Below, one piece after another: positions 15,433 to 24,427 of a stretch of 26,960 nucleotides of DNA. The notes below the pieces were generated by a model. It worked only from the letters and a program-made list of their open reading frames with translations. It searched no databases and had not been told where the DNA came from. Within the stretch, counting starts at the first letter, position 1; every line of letters starts with the position of its first letter. This stretch comes from Tritrichomonas foetus (taxonomy: Eukaryota; Parabasalia; Tritrichomonadida; Tritrichomonadidae), in contig MLAK01000917.1 in the NCBI GenBank assembly GCA_001839685.1, positions 20,691-47,650 on the forward strand, written 5' to 3'. The position numbers and the translations under genes are program-made.

Positions 15433-18258
15433 ATGTCGCACGACGAAGATAAAGCTCCCGAGCAACCAGGAGACGCCGAGACCCAACCAGTAACCTCGCC
15501 AGTCAACGAAAAGGAAGCTAAAGACAATCAAGGATCTGAACCTTCCAACGATGAAAAGAAAGGAAAGTCAAAGTCCAAGTCCAAGTCCAAGTCCAAAAAA
15601 GACAAGTCCTCACCAAAGTCGCCAAAGAAGTCACCAAAGGGTGGCAAGCCCACACTTTTCGATGAGGGCCGTCACGTCGCTGCTAATTTCGGCGTGAGAA
15701 CACTCGATGTTTTCCGCCTCAAAAGCGGAAAGGTTTTCGTCCTCTCTCCATCCCACTTCCTCCTTGTGGCCCCAGGAAAGGCCAAGGAACCAATTCTTTA
15801 CCCATGGAAGAATTTATCCAGATTCGACATCCCAAAGGGCAAAAATGTCATAAACATCTCTTTCACCGTCACCAAGAAGGAGAAAAGCCCACAAGACAAA
15901 ACTGAATTCAAGCTCGAGTTCAAGAAGGACCAATTCCAAAATATCTCATCCCAAGTTATCGATCTTCTTCAACGCGTTTTGACAGACACCGAACTTAACA
16001 AGCTCTTCTTCTCCCGCTTCAAGGCCCCAGCTGTCTGGAGGACCACCAAGGCCGCCCAGGCTCGTTTTAGGATGAACATCCAAGGCGACGACGCTTTGTT
16101 GCCAGAAACCAAGGACGCCATGTACGACTTCATCCAACAGGGAATCCCAGACGCCGACCTTTCCGATTTCAAGGATTCATCCGCCCTCGTTCCAATCTTC
16201 TTCGACGTTATTCCATTCATCGAGACAATCCGCTCAGTCCGCGTTCCACAAATCAACGATGTCAACGTTTACGAACTCGCCGCCAAGCTCCTCAAGGAGG
16301 AATCCACACTTCGCGCCCTTGAAATCAACGGAAAGAACTCCAAGAACGGATTGGCCCATTTAATCGACGCCATCAAGAAGAACCACAAATCCAAGATCCG
16401 CGGCCTCTCTTTCGGACTCTCAAAATTGTCCGTCGAAGATTTGGACACAATCAGCGATCTTATTGCCCACTGCGAGGTCAGGACAATCGGCTTCCATGAC
16501 GCCTTCCGCAAGGACACAGTCCCGTACTTCTACAGCTCCTTCCTTTCCCCAAAGGTCACAAGCAATCTCTACTGCTTGAATCTCGAGCGCACCCACAACG
16601 TCGATCTCGAGCGCCTCTTCCCCAAGATCTCAAAGGTTCGTTTCTTGTCGCTCGCTAACTGCGACTTGGATATCGTTGATGTCATGAAGAAACTGTCTTT
16701 GATCACTTCATCCCGCCTTCGTGAGCTGAATCTTTCCGGCAACAGAATCACATTCGACCACGTCCTCGAGCCACAGGACCAGCTTCCGCAATATCTTCTT
16801 TCGCTCATCCTCAACGACATCACCTGGCCAGAAGACAGCTTCAACTTGTTCTTCTACCAGATCTTCCGCCACATCCCAGACAAGCTCAAGCTCTCGTTGT
16901 CCAACTCCAACATGGAGAAGAACGAATGGCTCAAGGCCTTCGAGTTCTTCGACGACCCAGAAAAAGGCGGCTGCTACAACGGCCTCTCCGTTCTCGTTTG
17001 GGACCAGAACCCGCTCCACGAGAAGCTCTTCCGCTTCTTGAAGCACAATCCAAACATCACCCGCCTCCAATTGAACAGCTGCTTCATGGACAACCCAGCC
17101 GAAACCGACGCAATCGACTCCCTTCAGGACTACCTCGCCAGCGCCGCCCACCTCCGCACTTTGATCATCCGCGGAAACGAGGAATACTTCCTCGGCGCCA
17201 ACACAGCCCGCATCGTCGAGGCAATCAAGCACATTCCAAACCTTGAGCAGTTGGACATCATGGACTCGCGCGGTGGAAACGACGCCATCCAGCCAATCCA
17301 AGAGCTTTGCCAGGCCCATCCACAGTTGAAGATCAACTTCGACGGCCTCCGCCCAACCAAGTGGCGCGTCATCAACGAGCTCCTCACCAACCTCGTTCTT
17401 CAAGGTGACGACAAGGAAAGAATCACCTACCCAACACACGATATCAACCGCCTCATCCGCGACGAAGCAGTCACAGAGCGTGATGCCCGCCACTTCCAAG
17501 ACCAATTCTACTACTCACCAGGAAAGACTGTTCTTCCAAAGGTTCCAAAGGACACCCAATTCACACGCATCAAGGACTGCGAGCTTGCTAAGCCATCTAA
17601 CCTTTACCGCCTCAATGCTGATGACAACTTCCCAACCTACGTCAGCGAAGAATTGATCCAACAATTCAGACGCGACAACCAACCATTGTCACTTACAGGT
17701 GATCCAGAAGAAACTGCATATAACAACGCTGATGACGAAGTCTTCTACTCAATGGTTTATGCCAGCCGCCGCTTCTCACAGAGAATCCCAGAAATGCACT
17801 CTGGCATCTTCAACAAGAAGACAGATTCAGAAGACGAAGACGTCTTCAGAAAGAAACAAGACCAACAATACGCCAGCCAGCGCTTTTCTCCAAAGAAGGA
17901 TTCCCTCAAATTAGACAAGGTTCAACAAAGAGATGTTGAAATCGAACAAGAAAGCTCAAGCTCAAGCTCAGAAGACGAGCCAAGAACACCAAGGAAGTTC
18001 CCAGAATCTAAGAAACTCAAGCCATCAACATTCGATGATGAAATCCAATCACCAGTTGTAAAGAAGTCTCCAAAGGCTACACCAGGAAAGATCGAAGAAC
18101 CAAACTTCGAACTCCCACAACTCGTCGATCTTAAGCACTACGACTACCCACAATGGAAGACATTCGACAAAGAATTCACACTTCAGAAAATGTATACTGA
18201 AATCACAACAGTCAAGCGCTCTGTTGCTCTCAGCACAATCTCACCATCAAAGAAGTAA
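15433..18258 (+). CDS. PH-like plus leucine-rich-repeat protein, CARMIL-like
   Basis: The product is 941 residues. Residues 1-74 are disordered and charged with a KS repeat (KGKSKSKSKSKSKKDK) and SPK sites. Residues about 75-185 form a PH-like domain (RTLDVFRLKSGKVFVLSPSH, KNLSRFDI, QVIDLLQRVL). About 12 leucine-rich repeats run from about 293 to 640, for example LRALEING, LYCLNLERTHNVDLERLF, VRFLSLANCDLDIVDVMKKL, LRELNLSGNRITF and LRTLIIRGNEEYF. A helical segment follows. Residues 760-890 are disordered with a poly-Ser/acidic stretch (SSSSSSEDEPRTPRK) and several SPK/TPRK sites, then a conserved-looking tail (LVDLKHYDYPQWKTF). The PH-like then LRR order matches CARMIL proteins, which regulate actin capping and Arp2/3; no capping-protein-binding motif is evident. 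Strong C-ending codon bias in 15650-17640 suggests high expression. The first 74 residues and the 3' part are more AT-rich. Plausible role: actin or cytoskeletal scaffold. Confidence 0.85.
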   Translation: MSHDEDKAPEQPGDAETQPVTSPVNEKEAKDNQGSEPSNDEKKGKSKSKSKSKSKKDKSSPKSPKKSPKGGKPTLFDEGRHVAANFGVRTLDVFRLKSGKVFVLSPSHFLLVAPGKAKEPILYPWKNLSRFDIPKGKNVINISFTVTKKEKSPQDKTEFKLEFKKDQFQNISSQVIDLLQRVLTDTELNKLFFSRFKAPAVWRTTKAAQARFRMNIQGDDALLPETKDAMYDFIQQGIPDADLSDFKDSSALVPIFFDVIPFIETIRSVRVPQINDVNVYELAAKLLKEESTLRALEINGKNSKNGLAHLIDAIKKNHKSKIRGLSFGLSKLSVEDLDTISDLIAHCEVRTIGFHDAFRKDTVPYFYSSFLSPKVTSNLYCLNLERTHNVDLERLFPKISKVRFLSLANCDLDIVDVMKKLSLITSSRLRELNLSGNRITFDHVLEPQDQLPQYLLSLILNDITWPEDSFNLFFYQIFRHIPDKLKLSLSNSNMEKNEWLKAFEFFDDPEKGGCYNGLSVLVWDQNPLHEKLFRFLKHNPNITRLQLNSCFMDNPAETDAIDSLQDYLASAAHLRTLIIRGNEEYFLGANTARIVEAIKHIPNLEQLDIMDSRGGNDAIQPIQELCQAHPQLKINFDGLRPTKWRVINELLTNLVLQGDDKERITYPTHDINRLIRDEAVTERDARHFQDQFYYSPGKTVLPKVPKDTQFTRIKDCELAKPSNLYRLNADDNFPTYVSEELIQQFRRDNQPLSLTGDPEETAYNNADDEVFYSMVYASRRFSQRIPEMHSGIFNKKTDSEDEDVFRKKQDQQYASQRFSPKKDSLKLDKVQQRDVEIEQESSSSSSEDEPRTPRKFPESKKLKPSTFDDEIQSPVVKKSPKATPGKIEEPNFELPQLVDLKHYDYPQWKTFDKEFTLQKMYTEITTVKRSVALSTISPSKK

Positions 18259-18571
18259 ATATTTTGAGACAAGCGAAAGCACGGCAGATGAAAACTTAAT
18301 CTTAATAACAACTAAAAATGAAACCAAAAAAATCATCTTCTTTTTTTCTTTTTCTCTTTCTCTCCATTTAACCTTTTTTTAATGGCTTTGGCAATGAACT
18401 CACATATACTATCACATGCTTTGATGAAACGGAAACACATTTCAGACACACCAATGTAAAAATAATAAAAAGGAAGAATATTGGAGTATATTTATATTTT
18501 ATAGAAACAATAATTTGAGGCATGATGATAAACTTCATGTACAATTTAACATTATATATATTGGCTTTTCA
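18259..18571. other. Convergent 3' intergenic region
   Basis: This lies between the ends of the LRR gene and the convergent G-alpha gene. The LRR stop reads TAAAT, so the stop overlaps a TAAA tetranucleotide like the trichomonad polyadenylation signal. A pyrimidine tract (TTCTTTTTTTCTTTTTCTCTTTCTC) occurs around 18339-18363. No ORF. Confidence 0.5.
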
Positions 18572-19984
18572 TTATTTTTTGCGTTCTTCTCGCTGTCTTT
18601 TCCTTTGCTCTTCAATAAGCTGGCAGGCGTAGTTCACTGTGTCAAAAACTGATTCTTTATTGAAGCAATCGACTGATTTAGAAAATCTGAAGAAGAGTCG
18701 GTGATTCTTTCTGGCTGCAGCAGTCAAAAACAATTTGGCAACAAATAATTGGCACTCATTTACATTGGTGGAATCTCCTTTAAATTCTGGGAAGACATTC
18801 TTGAATAATCCTGAGTTATTTTCAATTTTTTCTCTGAAAACATCCAATTTGGTGAAAACTACCACGATTGGATTGCTTGAATCATATAGAAATTTGTCAA
18901 ACAATTCATTAAAATAATCTAAATCATTGAAAATATTCAATCGAGAATTTTCTGATGAATCAGCCATCATCAAATTGAAGTCACCCAAAGAAACAAAAAA
19001 GAAAATACAGTTGAATTTTATATTTTTGTAATTCTTCCTTGAAAATATTTTTCCAGACACATCAAAAAGTGAAATATTATAACCATTTTCCTTTTTCTTA
19101 TTCTTCAATTTTTTCTCTTTCTTTTCATTATCTTCATTGCGTACCAGTTCTTTAGAAATGTCCCAACTTTTCTCCATTCTACGTTCAATTTCACCTTCAA
19201 CTGGGTTCTGCCCAATTTTACTGTATTCAATTTGACCTTTTTCAATAGAATTTTCACCTTGGTTTTGATTGATGTGATTTTGATGTGTTTCACTTTTGGC
19301 AAGATTAAAGCTAAAAAGCTCATAATTTGCAGTATATGAGTTCATTTTTAGGATTTCCTCATTACTTGGAAGATATTCACTATTTTTATAATCATTAATT
19401 TTGGCGAAGAAAAAAGGAATGAAACGATTCAAACAGAGTTCTTCACAATATTTCTTATAACCGTTAATAATTATTGGATCATTCCAAACGTAAACAATTT
19501 CATCGAATAGAAATGGCGAAATTTCGAACTTTCTGGGATTGAAACCAATTAATTCCTCGATCAGATCTTCATTTTCGAAATTAACGAATTTATTTTCTTT
19601 TCGAATGCGAGAAACGAGTTTTTTAATCGAATCCAAAAATGTGAAAACAATATCGCAAATGATTGAATGCCTTTCTTTATCTGTAAACGAGTCTGCTTGG
19701 AGTTTGAATTGTCGTAGAAAAGTCGATTTGCCTGAATTTTTATTTCCCAGAATTATTATCGATATTTGATTTTTTGCGAATTTTGTCAAGGGAGCGATTT
19801 TATATAATGTTGGATTGATTTTATCTGTGAATTCAATCGAATTTGAGAGTAAAAAGCTTTCGATGTTGAGATTTTCTATTTCGCCTATTTCGTCAACCTC
19901 CGTTGGTTTCTGAAGCGATTTTTTGACAAGAGCGTCCAGCAGTTCTCCGTTTGGTTTCAGACAGCAATCGAGAGCTGCACCCAT
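18572..19984 (-). CDS. Divergent heterotrimeric G-protein alpha subunit
   Basis: The 470-residue product has the G-alpha order. MGAALDCC at the N-terminus offers Gly2 for myristoylation and Cys7/Cys8 for palmitoylation. A P-loop GNKNSGKST (80-88) follows, then a helical domain (about 90-205), switch I (ILKMNSYT, 211-218), switch II DVSGK (308-312), FFFVSLGDFNLMMADSSENSRL (compare ALSDYDLVLAEDEEMNRM in classical G-alpha), TKLD (378-381) for NKKD, and TAAA (421-424) for TCAT. By alignment to family consensus, the catalytic switch I Arg is Asn215 and the switch II Gln is Lys312; Thr218 is kept. An Asn/Glu/Lys-rich insert of about 70 residues (230-299) separates the switches, and the C-terminus is a basic tail (RKRQREERKK) in place of the receptor-binding end. 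Expected: membrane-anchored, GTP-binding but poorly hydrolysing, possibly uncoupled from classical receptors (inference). Confidence 0.85.
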   Translation of the reverse strand: MGAALDCCLKPNGELLDALVKKSLQKPTEVDEIGEIENLNIESFLLSNSIEFTDKINPTLYKIAPLTKFAKNQISIIILGNKNSGKSTFLRQFKLQADSFTDKERHSIICDIVFTFLDSIKKLVSRIRKENKFVNFENEDLIEELIGFNPRKFEISPFLFDEIVYVWNDPIIINGYKKYCEELCLNRFIPFFFAKINDYKNSEYLPSNEEILKMNSYTANYELFSFNLAKSETHQNHINQNQGENSIEKGQIEYSKIGQNPVEGEIERRMEKSWDISKELVRNEDNEKKEKKLKNKKKENGYNISLFDVSGKIFSRKNYKNIKFNCIFFFVSLGDFNLMMADSSENSRLNIFNDLDYFNELFDKFLYDSSNPIVVVFTKLDVFREKIENNSGLFKNVFPEFKGDSTNVNECQLFVAKLFLTAAARKNHRLFFRFSKSVDCFNKESVFDTVNYACQLIEEQRKRQREERKK

Positions 19985-20484
19985 TCCCTGGAAAGATAAA
20001 AAAGTTCAAATCGTTTGAGTTTTTCAATGGATGAAAATCCTCAATGATGCAAATTTTCTTTTAAAAATTCAGAAAACACATCAAAAAGTTCCAATCGAAT
20101 TGAATAGTTTCCTAAGAATTTTTTTCAAATCATTTCATTTGGCAGTCAAATCGTTGAAATTCTTTTTCAAAGCAATTCAGGATAGATTCCTTAGTATTAT
20201 CTATCAAAACCATGAAATCATTTTTTCTTCATTACAAGCATTTTAGACATGTTTTTGGTAAATTATTTCATTCAATCCAATACCGTGATTGAAAGCTTAT
20301 ATTCTTGAAGAAGACGCACTTCGAACAATGTGTTATTTGAAATGAAGATGCAAAAATAAGAAAAAAGCATAAAAGTAATGATGATTTTACATATTTTATT
20401 AAAAATTTTCATTATCAAAATATTATTTTATCTTAATTAATAAATATACTCATATAAATAAATAAAAAAGCAACAACAAGGTTT
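19985..20484. other. Spacer between the G-alpha and VPS16-like genes
   Basis: On the gene strand GAACTTTTTTATCTTTCCAG lies just upstream of the G-alpha ATG. A 71-codon plus-strand frame at 20031-20246 is of low complexity and not convincing. The right part is the AT-rich 3' flank of the VPS16-like gene, whose stop reads TAAAAA. Confidence 0.45.
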
Positions 20485-23400
20485 TTAACGCTTTCCACCG
20501 CGGTTCTTTCTCTTCTTCTTTTCGGCTTCAGCGTCTGGATCAAGTCCCTTCAAGAAGTCTGCGGCACGTTGATTCTTCTTTGCGACACAGTATTCAGCGA
20601 GTGGCTCTAAATCATCTCTCTTGAATTCAGAGAACAATTTTTTGAGGACTTCCATATTGTTGTGCTTTATTCCAGCGAACATTCGCTTCCACATTGCTTC
20701 TTCTTTCTTTATACCGAGTATTTTTTCAACTTCTGAAGTTTTTCTTGGATTATTATGTAACACAATATGTTCATATAATTCCAAAGGTGTCATTAAGTCG
20801 AATTCATCTTTTTCTGGAATTGGTTTTGGTGGCTGTGCATTTGGATCAGCTTCACCAGCTTCTATTGCGTTTGCTGCTTGTTGTTCATCAGGAATAGCTT
20901 CAACTTCGATTGGTTCCCCTTCAGGTGGAGCCTCACCAGGTTCTTCACCTTCTTTCTTTTCACCTTCTTCTCCTTCCTTCTTTTCGCCTTCTTCTCCTTC
21001 TTTCTTTTCTCCATCTTTGGCTTCACCTTCACCTTCTTTCTTCTCTCCTTCACCTTCTTTCTTTTCACCTTCCTCTTCTTCTTCGTCTTCATCATCATCT
21101 TTTCCTTTTCCTTTCTTTCCTTTACCTTTGGCGCCTTTCTTTCCCTTAACACCTTTGCCTTTACCTTTACCTTTCTTGCCTTTTCCTTTTCCATCGTCGT
21201 CTTCGTCTTCATCTTCTTCGTCTTCATCATCATCACCTTTTCCTTTCTTGCCTTTCTTTCCTTTACCTTTGGCGCCTTTCTTTCCCTTTGCACCTTTACC
21301 TTTGCCTTTGGCACCTTTCTTGCCTTTTGGTTCTTCGTCTTCATCGTCATCTTCGTCATCATCATCGTCATCTGCACCTTTCTTTCCCTTTGCACCTTTA
21401 CCTTTGCCTTTTGCACCTTTCTTTCCTTTTGGTTCTTCATCTTCATCGTCATCTTCGTCACTATCGTCCTTTTTACCTTTTCCTTTGGCACCTTTCTTTC
21501 CTTTTGGTTCTTCATCACTTTCATCATCATCGTCGTCTTCATCTTTCTTACCTTTCTTTCCTTTCTTACCTTTTCCACTTTCTTCACTTTCATCTTCATC
21601 GTCATCACTATCGCCTTTTCCTTTCTTTCCTTTTTTCTTTTTATCTTTCTTTCCTTTCTTGTCTTTGTCATCTTCACCACCTTCTCCTTCACCTGCTGGT
21701 TTCTTTCCAGGAAGTTTGACATTTTTCATTTTGTTGACAATGCCACCAAACAAATCTTTCATTTTATCAGATCCTGATGGTGGAAAAACCTCTTCAACAC
21801 CATTTTTCCGATCTCTAAGCCACTGTTTCACACCTTCAAGTGCTTTAATCATGTTAAATACGTCGGTATGATAGGAATCTTTATTCTTTTTAAGAGAAGC
21901 ACGAAGATCTTCTTCACAATCTAAATATATCATATAATATTTGATATATTCTTTATCTTCATGGCCAAATTGTTTCAAGAATTCAAGTTTTTGTTCACCC
22001 TTTAATAATTTTGCCCAAGCGTCTCTAGAGTATTCATATTTCTTGAAAATTTCATCAAGTTCTTCATCTTTTTCTTGCTTTTTAGCTTCATCGAATGCAT
22101 ATAACATCAATGTTGTATCACATGATTCAGCAGCACAATTTAATGCATCAGGAATGTCATTTTCACGTTTCAAAAGAAGAGGAACACCTCTTGATTTTGA
22201 TTCATTTGCATCTAACAATACTTTTGCGACTTCATCATTTTCAACATCAAAAGCATAAGATGCAAGATCAATTAAATCGAGTGGCTGTTGCATATCTTCT
22301 TTCATTTTAGTTAATTTGGCTAAAACTTCTTCAGGAGTCATATCTTTGCTGTTCACACGAATTAAACAATTGGCCCAGTGGTTTGAAATGAAGTCAGTAT
22401 CAACACCAATGAAGTTAGCAATGCGGTAAGCTTGGAAGTGATAGGAACGATTACAAAGACGTTTCAAAAGAATGGAAGAAGACATATTATCATATTGTAC
22501 ACAAGTTATTGGAATGTAAAATGGTGGTCTTTGCATTTGTTCACAAACACGAAGTTGGGATAATCGTTCAGCATATTGTTCGAAGTCTCTAAGCATGACT
22601 AATTTATCACTTTCAATTGAACCATCATCCTTTGGCTTCGGAATTGAAGCTTGTGCACGAGAAAGTGCTAACAGTAGAGCTTCTCTTTGATCAAAGCGAT
22701 GATAAAACATCAATGCTTCAATGATTCCATCAAGAGCGATTTTTAGTTCATCCAAATTCAATTCATCAATTGGATCTTTGACAGCCAAGTATTTTATATC
22801 AAGCATAAGGTTGAAAAGCTTAACGGATGGTGACTTCATGTTCCACATGGCGAATTCAAGAGGCGCGTCAGGAATAGCTCTTAAAATGTAAACACTTTCG
22901 CTTGTGAAAATTCTTGATCCGTCAACCTCAGGGATGGCCACAATTGGACCAGAAAAGTTCCAAGTGATGACTTGATCAGCATTACCGATCATTGAAACAT
23001 CTTTGCTCCTCACAAGAAGAACAGTATCGTTTCCGCACCAGCATAAATATGTTGGATCAACATCTTCGAAGAAAAGTGAAATGAGAACTGCCGTCAGTTG
23101 GCCATTCGTGAAGTAGTAATTGTTTGTGCATCTCACAACTGCGAATTTTCGTGATGGTGAAAAAACAATATCAGTGACTGGATTTTCCCATTGAATCTCG
23201 GTTTGCTTTCCTTTCTGAATAAGATAAATGTTTTCATCACTCCAGGCGTAGACCATGGCCCCAAAATTATTATCTGGATCAGGCGGACAGGCGACCATTC
23301 CAGCGATTCCGGGGTGCTCCAATTTTGCGAAATGGCGCGGCTGAAGTTCGGCCAAGTCATCGCAGATATACAAATTTCCTCCAAAGTCGCATACGAAAAA

Positions 23401-23898
23401 TCCCCAATTCCAAAATGAAACGCATTTGACCATAACTGGGGGTCCTGCAGGTGTTGGATCGTCTTCCTCTTTCTTTGGGTTGAATTCAAAACGTTGGAGG
23501 GGTTCTCCGCCTCGTAAGCAGTAAGTTTCAAATGACGCGTTATTAAATACAACAACGATGCATTCTTCGGGCGTGATGTGAAGCTGTTTGATTCTTTCTT
23601 TCGTCGTGAGTGGAATGTTGTTGATCAAACCGCCTGTATTGTCATAGACACTTAAATGTGAGCAAATTCCATCCTTATCTGTATCCGCGTCGTGCGCAAT
23701 GACGACGGCACCACCGTTTGGAGCAAAGGCTCTCATTCTGTCGCTTAAAAAGTTTGTTTTTTCGCGATATTGGGCGCGATTTTCTTCGCCGGAATCAAAT
23801 CGAAGCTCTTCCAAAATAAAAGTCGTTTCTTCGAGATTTCTGTGATCATCGAGAGTGTGTGTGAACATCAACTCGATCTCTTTAATGTCTTTATTCAT
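20485..23898 (-). CDS. VPS16: VPS16-like HOPS/CORVET core subunit with long charged insert
   Basis: The product is 1137 residues. Residues about 10-385 form a beta-propeller of the Vps16_N type (FLSDRMRAFAPNGGAVVIAH, DNTGGLINNIPLTTKERIKQ, LFFEDVDPTYLCWCGNDTVLL, FNLMLDIKYLAVKDPIDELN). An alpha-solenoid of the Vps16_C type follows from about 390 (SSSILLKRLCNRSYHFQAYR, NHWANCLIRVNSKDMTPEEV, QQPLDLIDLASYAFDV, SRGVPLLLKRENDIPDAL). About residues 727-1007 are a low-complexity Lys/Gly and Asp/Glu insert, after which the solenoid resumes (LYEHIVLHNNPRKTSEVEKI, LGIKKEEAMWKRMFAGIK). Without the insert the length, about 857, is close to animal VPS16 (839). VPS16 pairs with VPS33 in HOPS and CORVET, which tether endosomes and lysosomes or vacuoles. 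ATG at 23898 is preceded by an AT-rich leader and TTCATAATTCG. The match is by eye from conserved blocks; the propeller and solenoid order supports it. Confidence 0.83.
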   Translation of the reverse strand: MNKDIKEIELMFTHTLDDHRNLEETTFILEELRFDSGEENRAQYREKTNFLSDRMRAFAPNGGAVVIAHDADTDKDGICSHLSVYDNTGGLINNIPLTTKERIKQLHITPEECIVVVFNNASFETYCLRGGEPLQRFEFNPKKEEDDPTPAGPPVMVKCVSFWNWGFFVCDFGGNLYICDDLAELQPRHFAKLEHPGIAGMVACPPDPDNNFGAMVYAWSDENIYLIQKGKQTEIQWENPVTDIVFSPSRKFAVVRCTNNYYFTNGQLTAVLISLFFEDVDPTYLCWCGNDTVLLVRSKDVSMIGNADQVITWNFSGPIVAIPEVDGSRIFTSESVYILRAIPDAPLEFAMWNMKSPSVKLFNLMLDIKYLAVKDPIDELNLDELKIALDGIIEALMFYHRFDQREALLLALSRAQASIPKPKDDGSIESDKLVMLRDFEQYAERLSQLRVCEQMQRPPFYIPITCVQYDNMSSSILLKRLCNRSYHFQAYRIANFIGVDTDFISNHWANCLIRVNSKDMTPEEVLAKLTKMKEDMQQPLDLIDLASYAFDVENDEVAKVLLDANESKSRGVPLLLKRENDIPDALNCAAESCDTTLMLYAFDEAKKQEKDEELDEIFKKYEYSRDAWAKLLKGEQKLEFLKQFGHEDKEYIKYYMIYLDCEEDLRASLKKNKDSYHTDVFNMIKALEGVKQWLRDRKNGVEEVFPPSGSDKMKDLFGGIVNKMKNVKLPGKKPAGEGEGGEDDKDKKGKKDKKKKGKKGKGDSDDDEDESEESGKGKKGKKGKKDEDDDDDESDEEPKGKKGAKGKGKKDDSDEDDDEDEEPKGKKGAKGKGKGAKGKKGADDDDDDEDDDEDEEPKGKKGAKGKGKGAKGKKGAKGKGKKGKKGKGDDDEDEEDEDEDDDGKGKGKKGKGKGKGVKGKKGAKGKGKKGKGKDDDEDEEEEEGEKKEGEGEKKEGEGEAKDGEKKEGEEGEKKEGEEGEKKEGEEPGEAPPEGEPIEVEAIPDEQQAANAIEAGEADPNAQPPKPIPEKDEFDLMTPLELYEHIVLHNNPRKTSEVEKILGIKKEEAMWKRMFAGIKHNNMEVLKKLFSEFKRDDLEPLAEYCVAKKNQRAADFLKGLDPDAEAEKKKRKNRGGKR
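20880..21720 (-). repeat. Polypurine coding repeat tract in the VPS16-like gene
   Basis: This roughly 840-bp stretch is almost purely purine on the minus strand and pyrimidine on the plus strand. It encodes alternating blocks of KGKKGAKGKGKGAKGKK-type and DDDDEDDDEDEEP-type sequence, followed by five or more EGEKKEGE repeats. Near-identical 60-100 bp units recur (for example KGKKGAKGKG blocks around 21250, 21390 and 21490), so slippage and length variation between strains are expected. Long false frames on the plus strand arise from it. Confidence 0.85.
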
Positions 23899-24427
23899 TT
23901 TTTGAGATTTTCTCGATTTCGAATTATGAATTGAGAATACGATCGATCATTTTCAGAAAAAGTTCACTAAGGAAATAAACGTTCGCCTACTTTTTTATCG
24001 ATGTTTATTAAAACATCACATCACTTTTCTTCGTTTAAAAACGAATTCATTGTACAATAGTATGAAGAAATGAAAAAATTATAGAATATACACTACATTG
24101 GTCATTTAATCCGACGAAATTAGGAATCGATTTAGAATAATTTAATTTGCAATGAAGATTCAGAAAAACAATTAATAATGTAAAAAATAATGGTACATTT
24201 ATTTTAAAATAGAGTAATTCTATCTCTCATTAACAACATTCGCATTTTGTTAAGAAAATAAAACACAAATATAAAATTAAAATCACAAAACAGGAGAGTT
24301 GCTTATAGAATTCATATAACAACAATTTCATTGAGATTAATATTAATAATTAACCTCAATATACTCTACTTTCCTTCCATTCTTTTTAACATACACTTTT
24401 ATAAAAATAGTTTTTGTATCATATTTC
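23899..24427. other. Upstream region of the VPS16-like gene and 3' flank of the helical gene
   Basis: On the gene strand, GAACGTTTATT (23974-23984 region) and GTGAACTTTTTCTG (23953-23966) lie 55-90 nt upstream of the VPS16-like ATG. A perfect stem-loop GATGTTT-ATTA-AAACATC is at 24000-24017. The rest is AT-rich without ORFs. Confidence 0.45.

Noticed and set aside
16708..17505. 265-codon minus-strand frame opposite the LRR gene
   Set aside because: It arises from the GC-rich, codon-biased LRR coding strand; its composition (V, E, D, L, W rich) mirrors the sense codons and there is no independent start context.
19985..20010. 3' splice-like CTTTCCAG just before the G-alpha ATG
   Set aside because: There is no GTATGT donor or ACTAAC branch site upstream on that strand within a plausible distance, and the ATG is followed directly by a full N-terminus with lipidation signals.
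20621..21871. Very long plus-strand frames (416, 299 and 143 codons) opposite the VPS16-like gene
   Set aside because: They are the complement of the polypurine Lys/Glu/Asp/Gly coding tract and give Ser/Phe/Pro/Leu low-complexity products; shadows, not genes.
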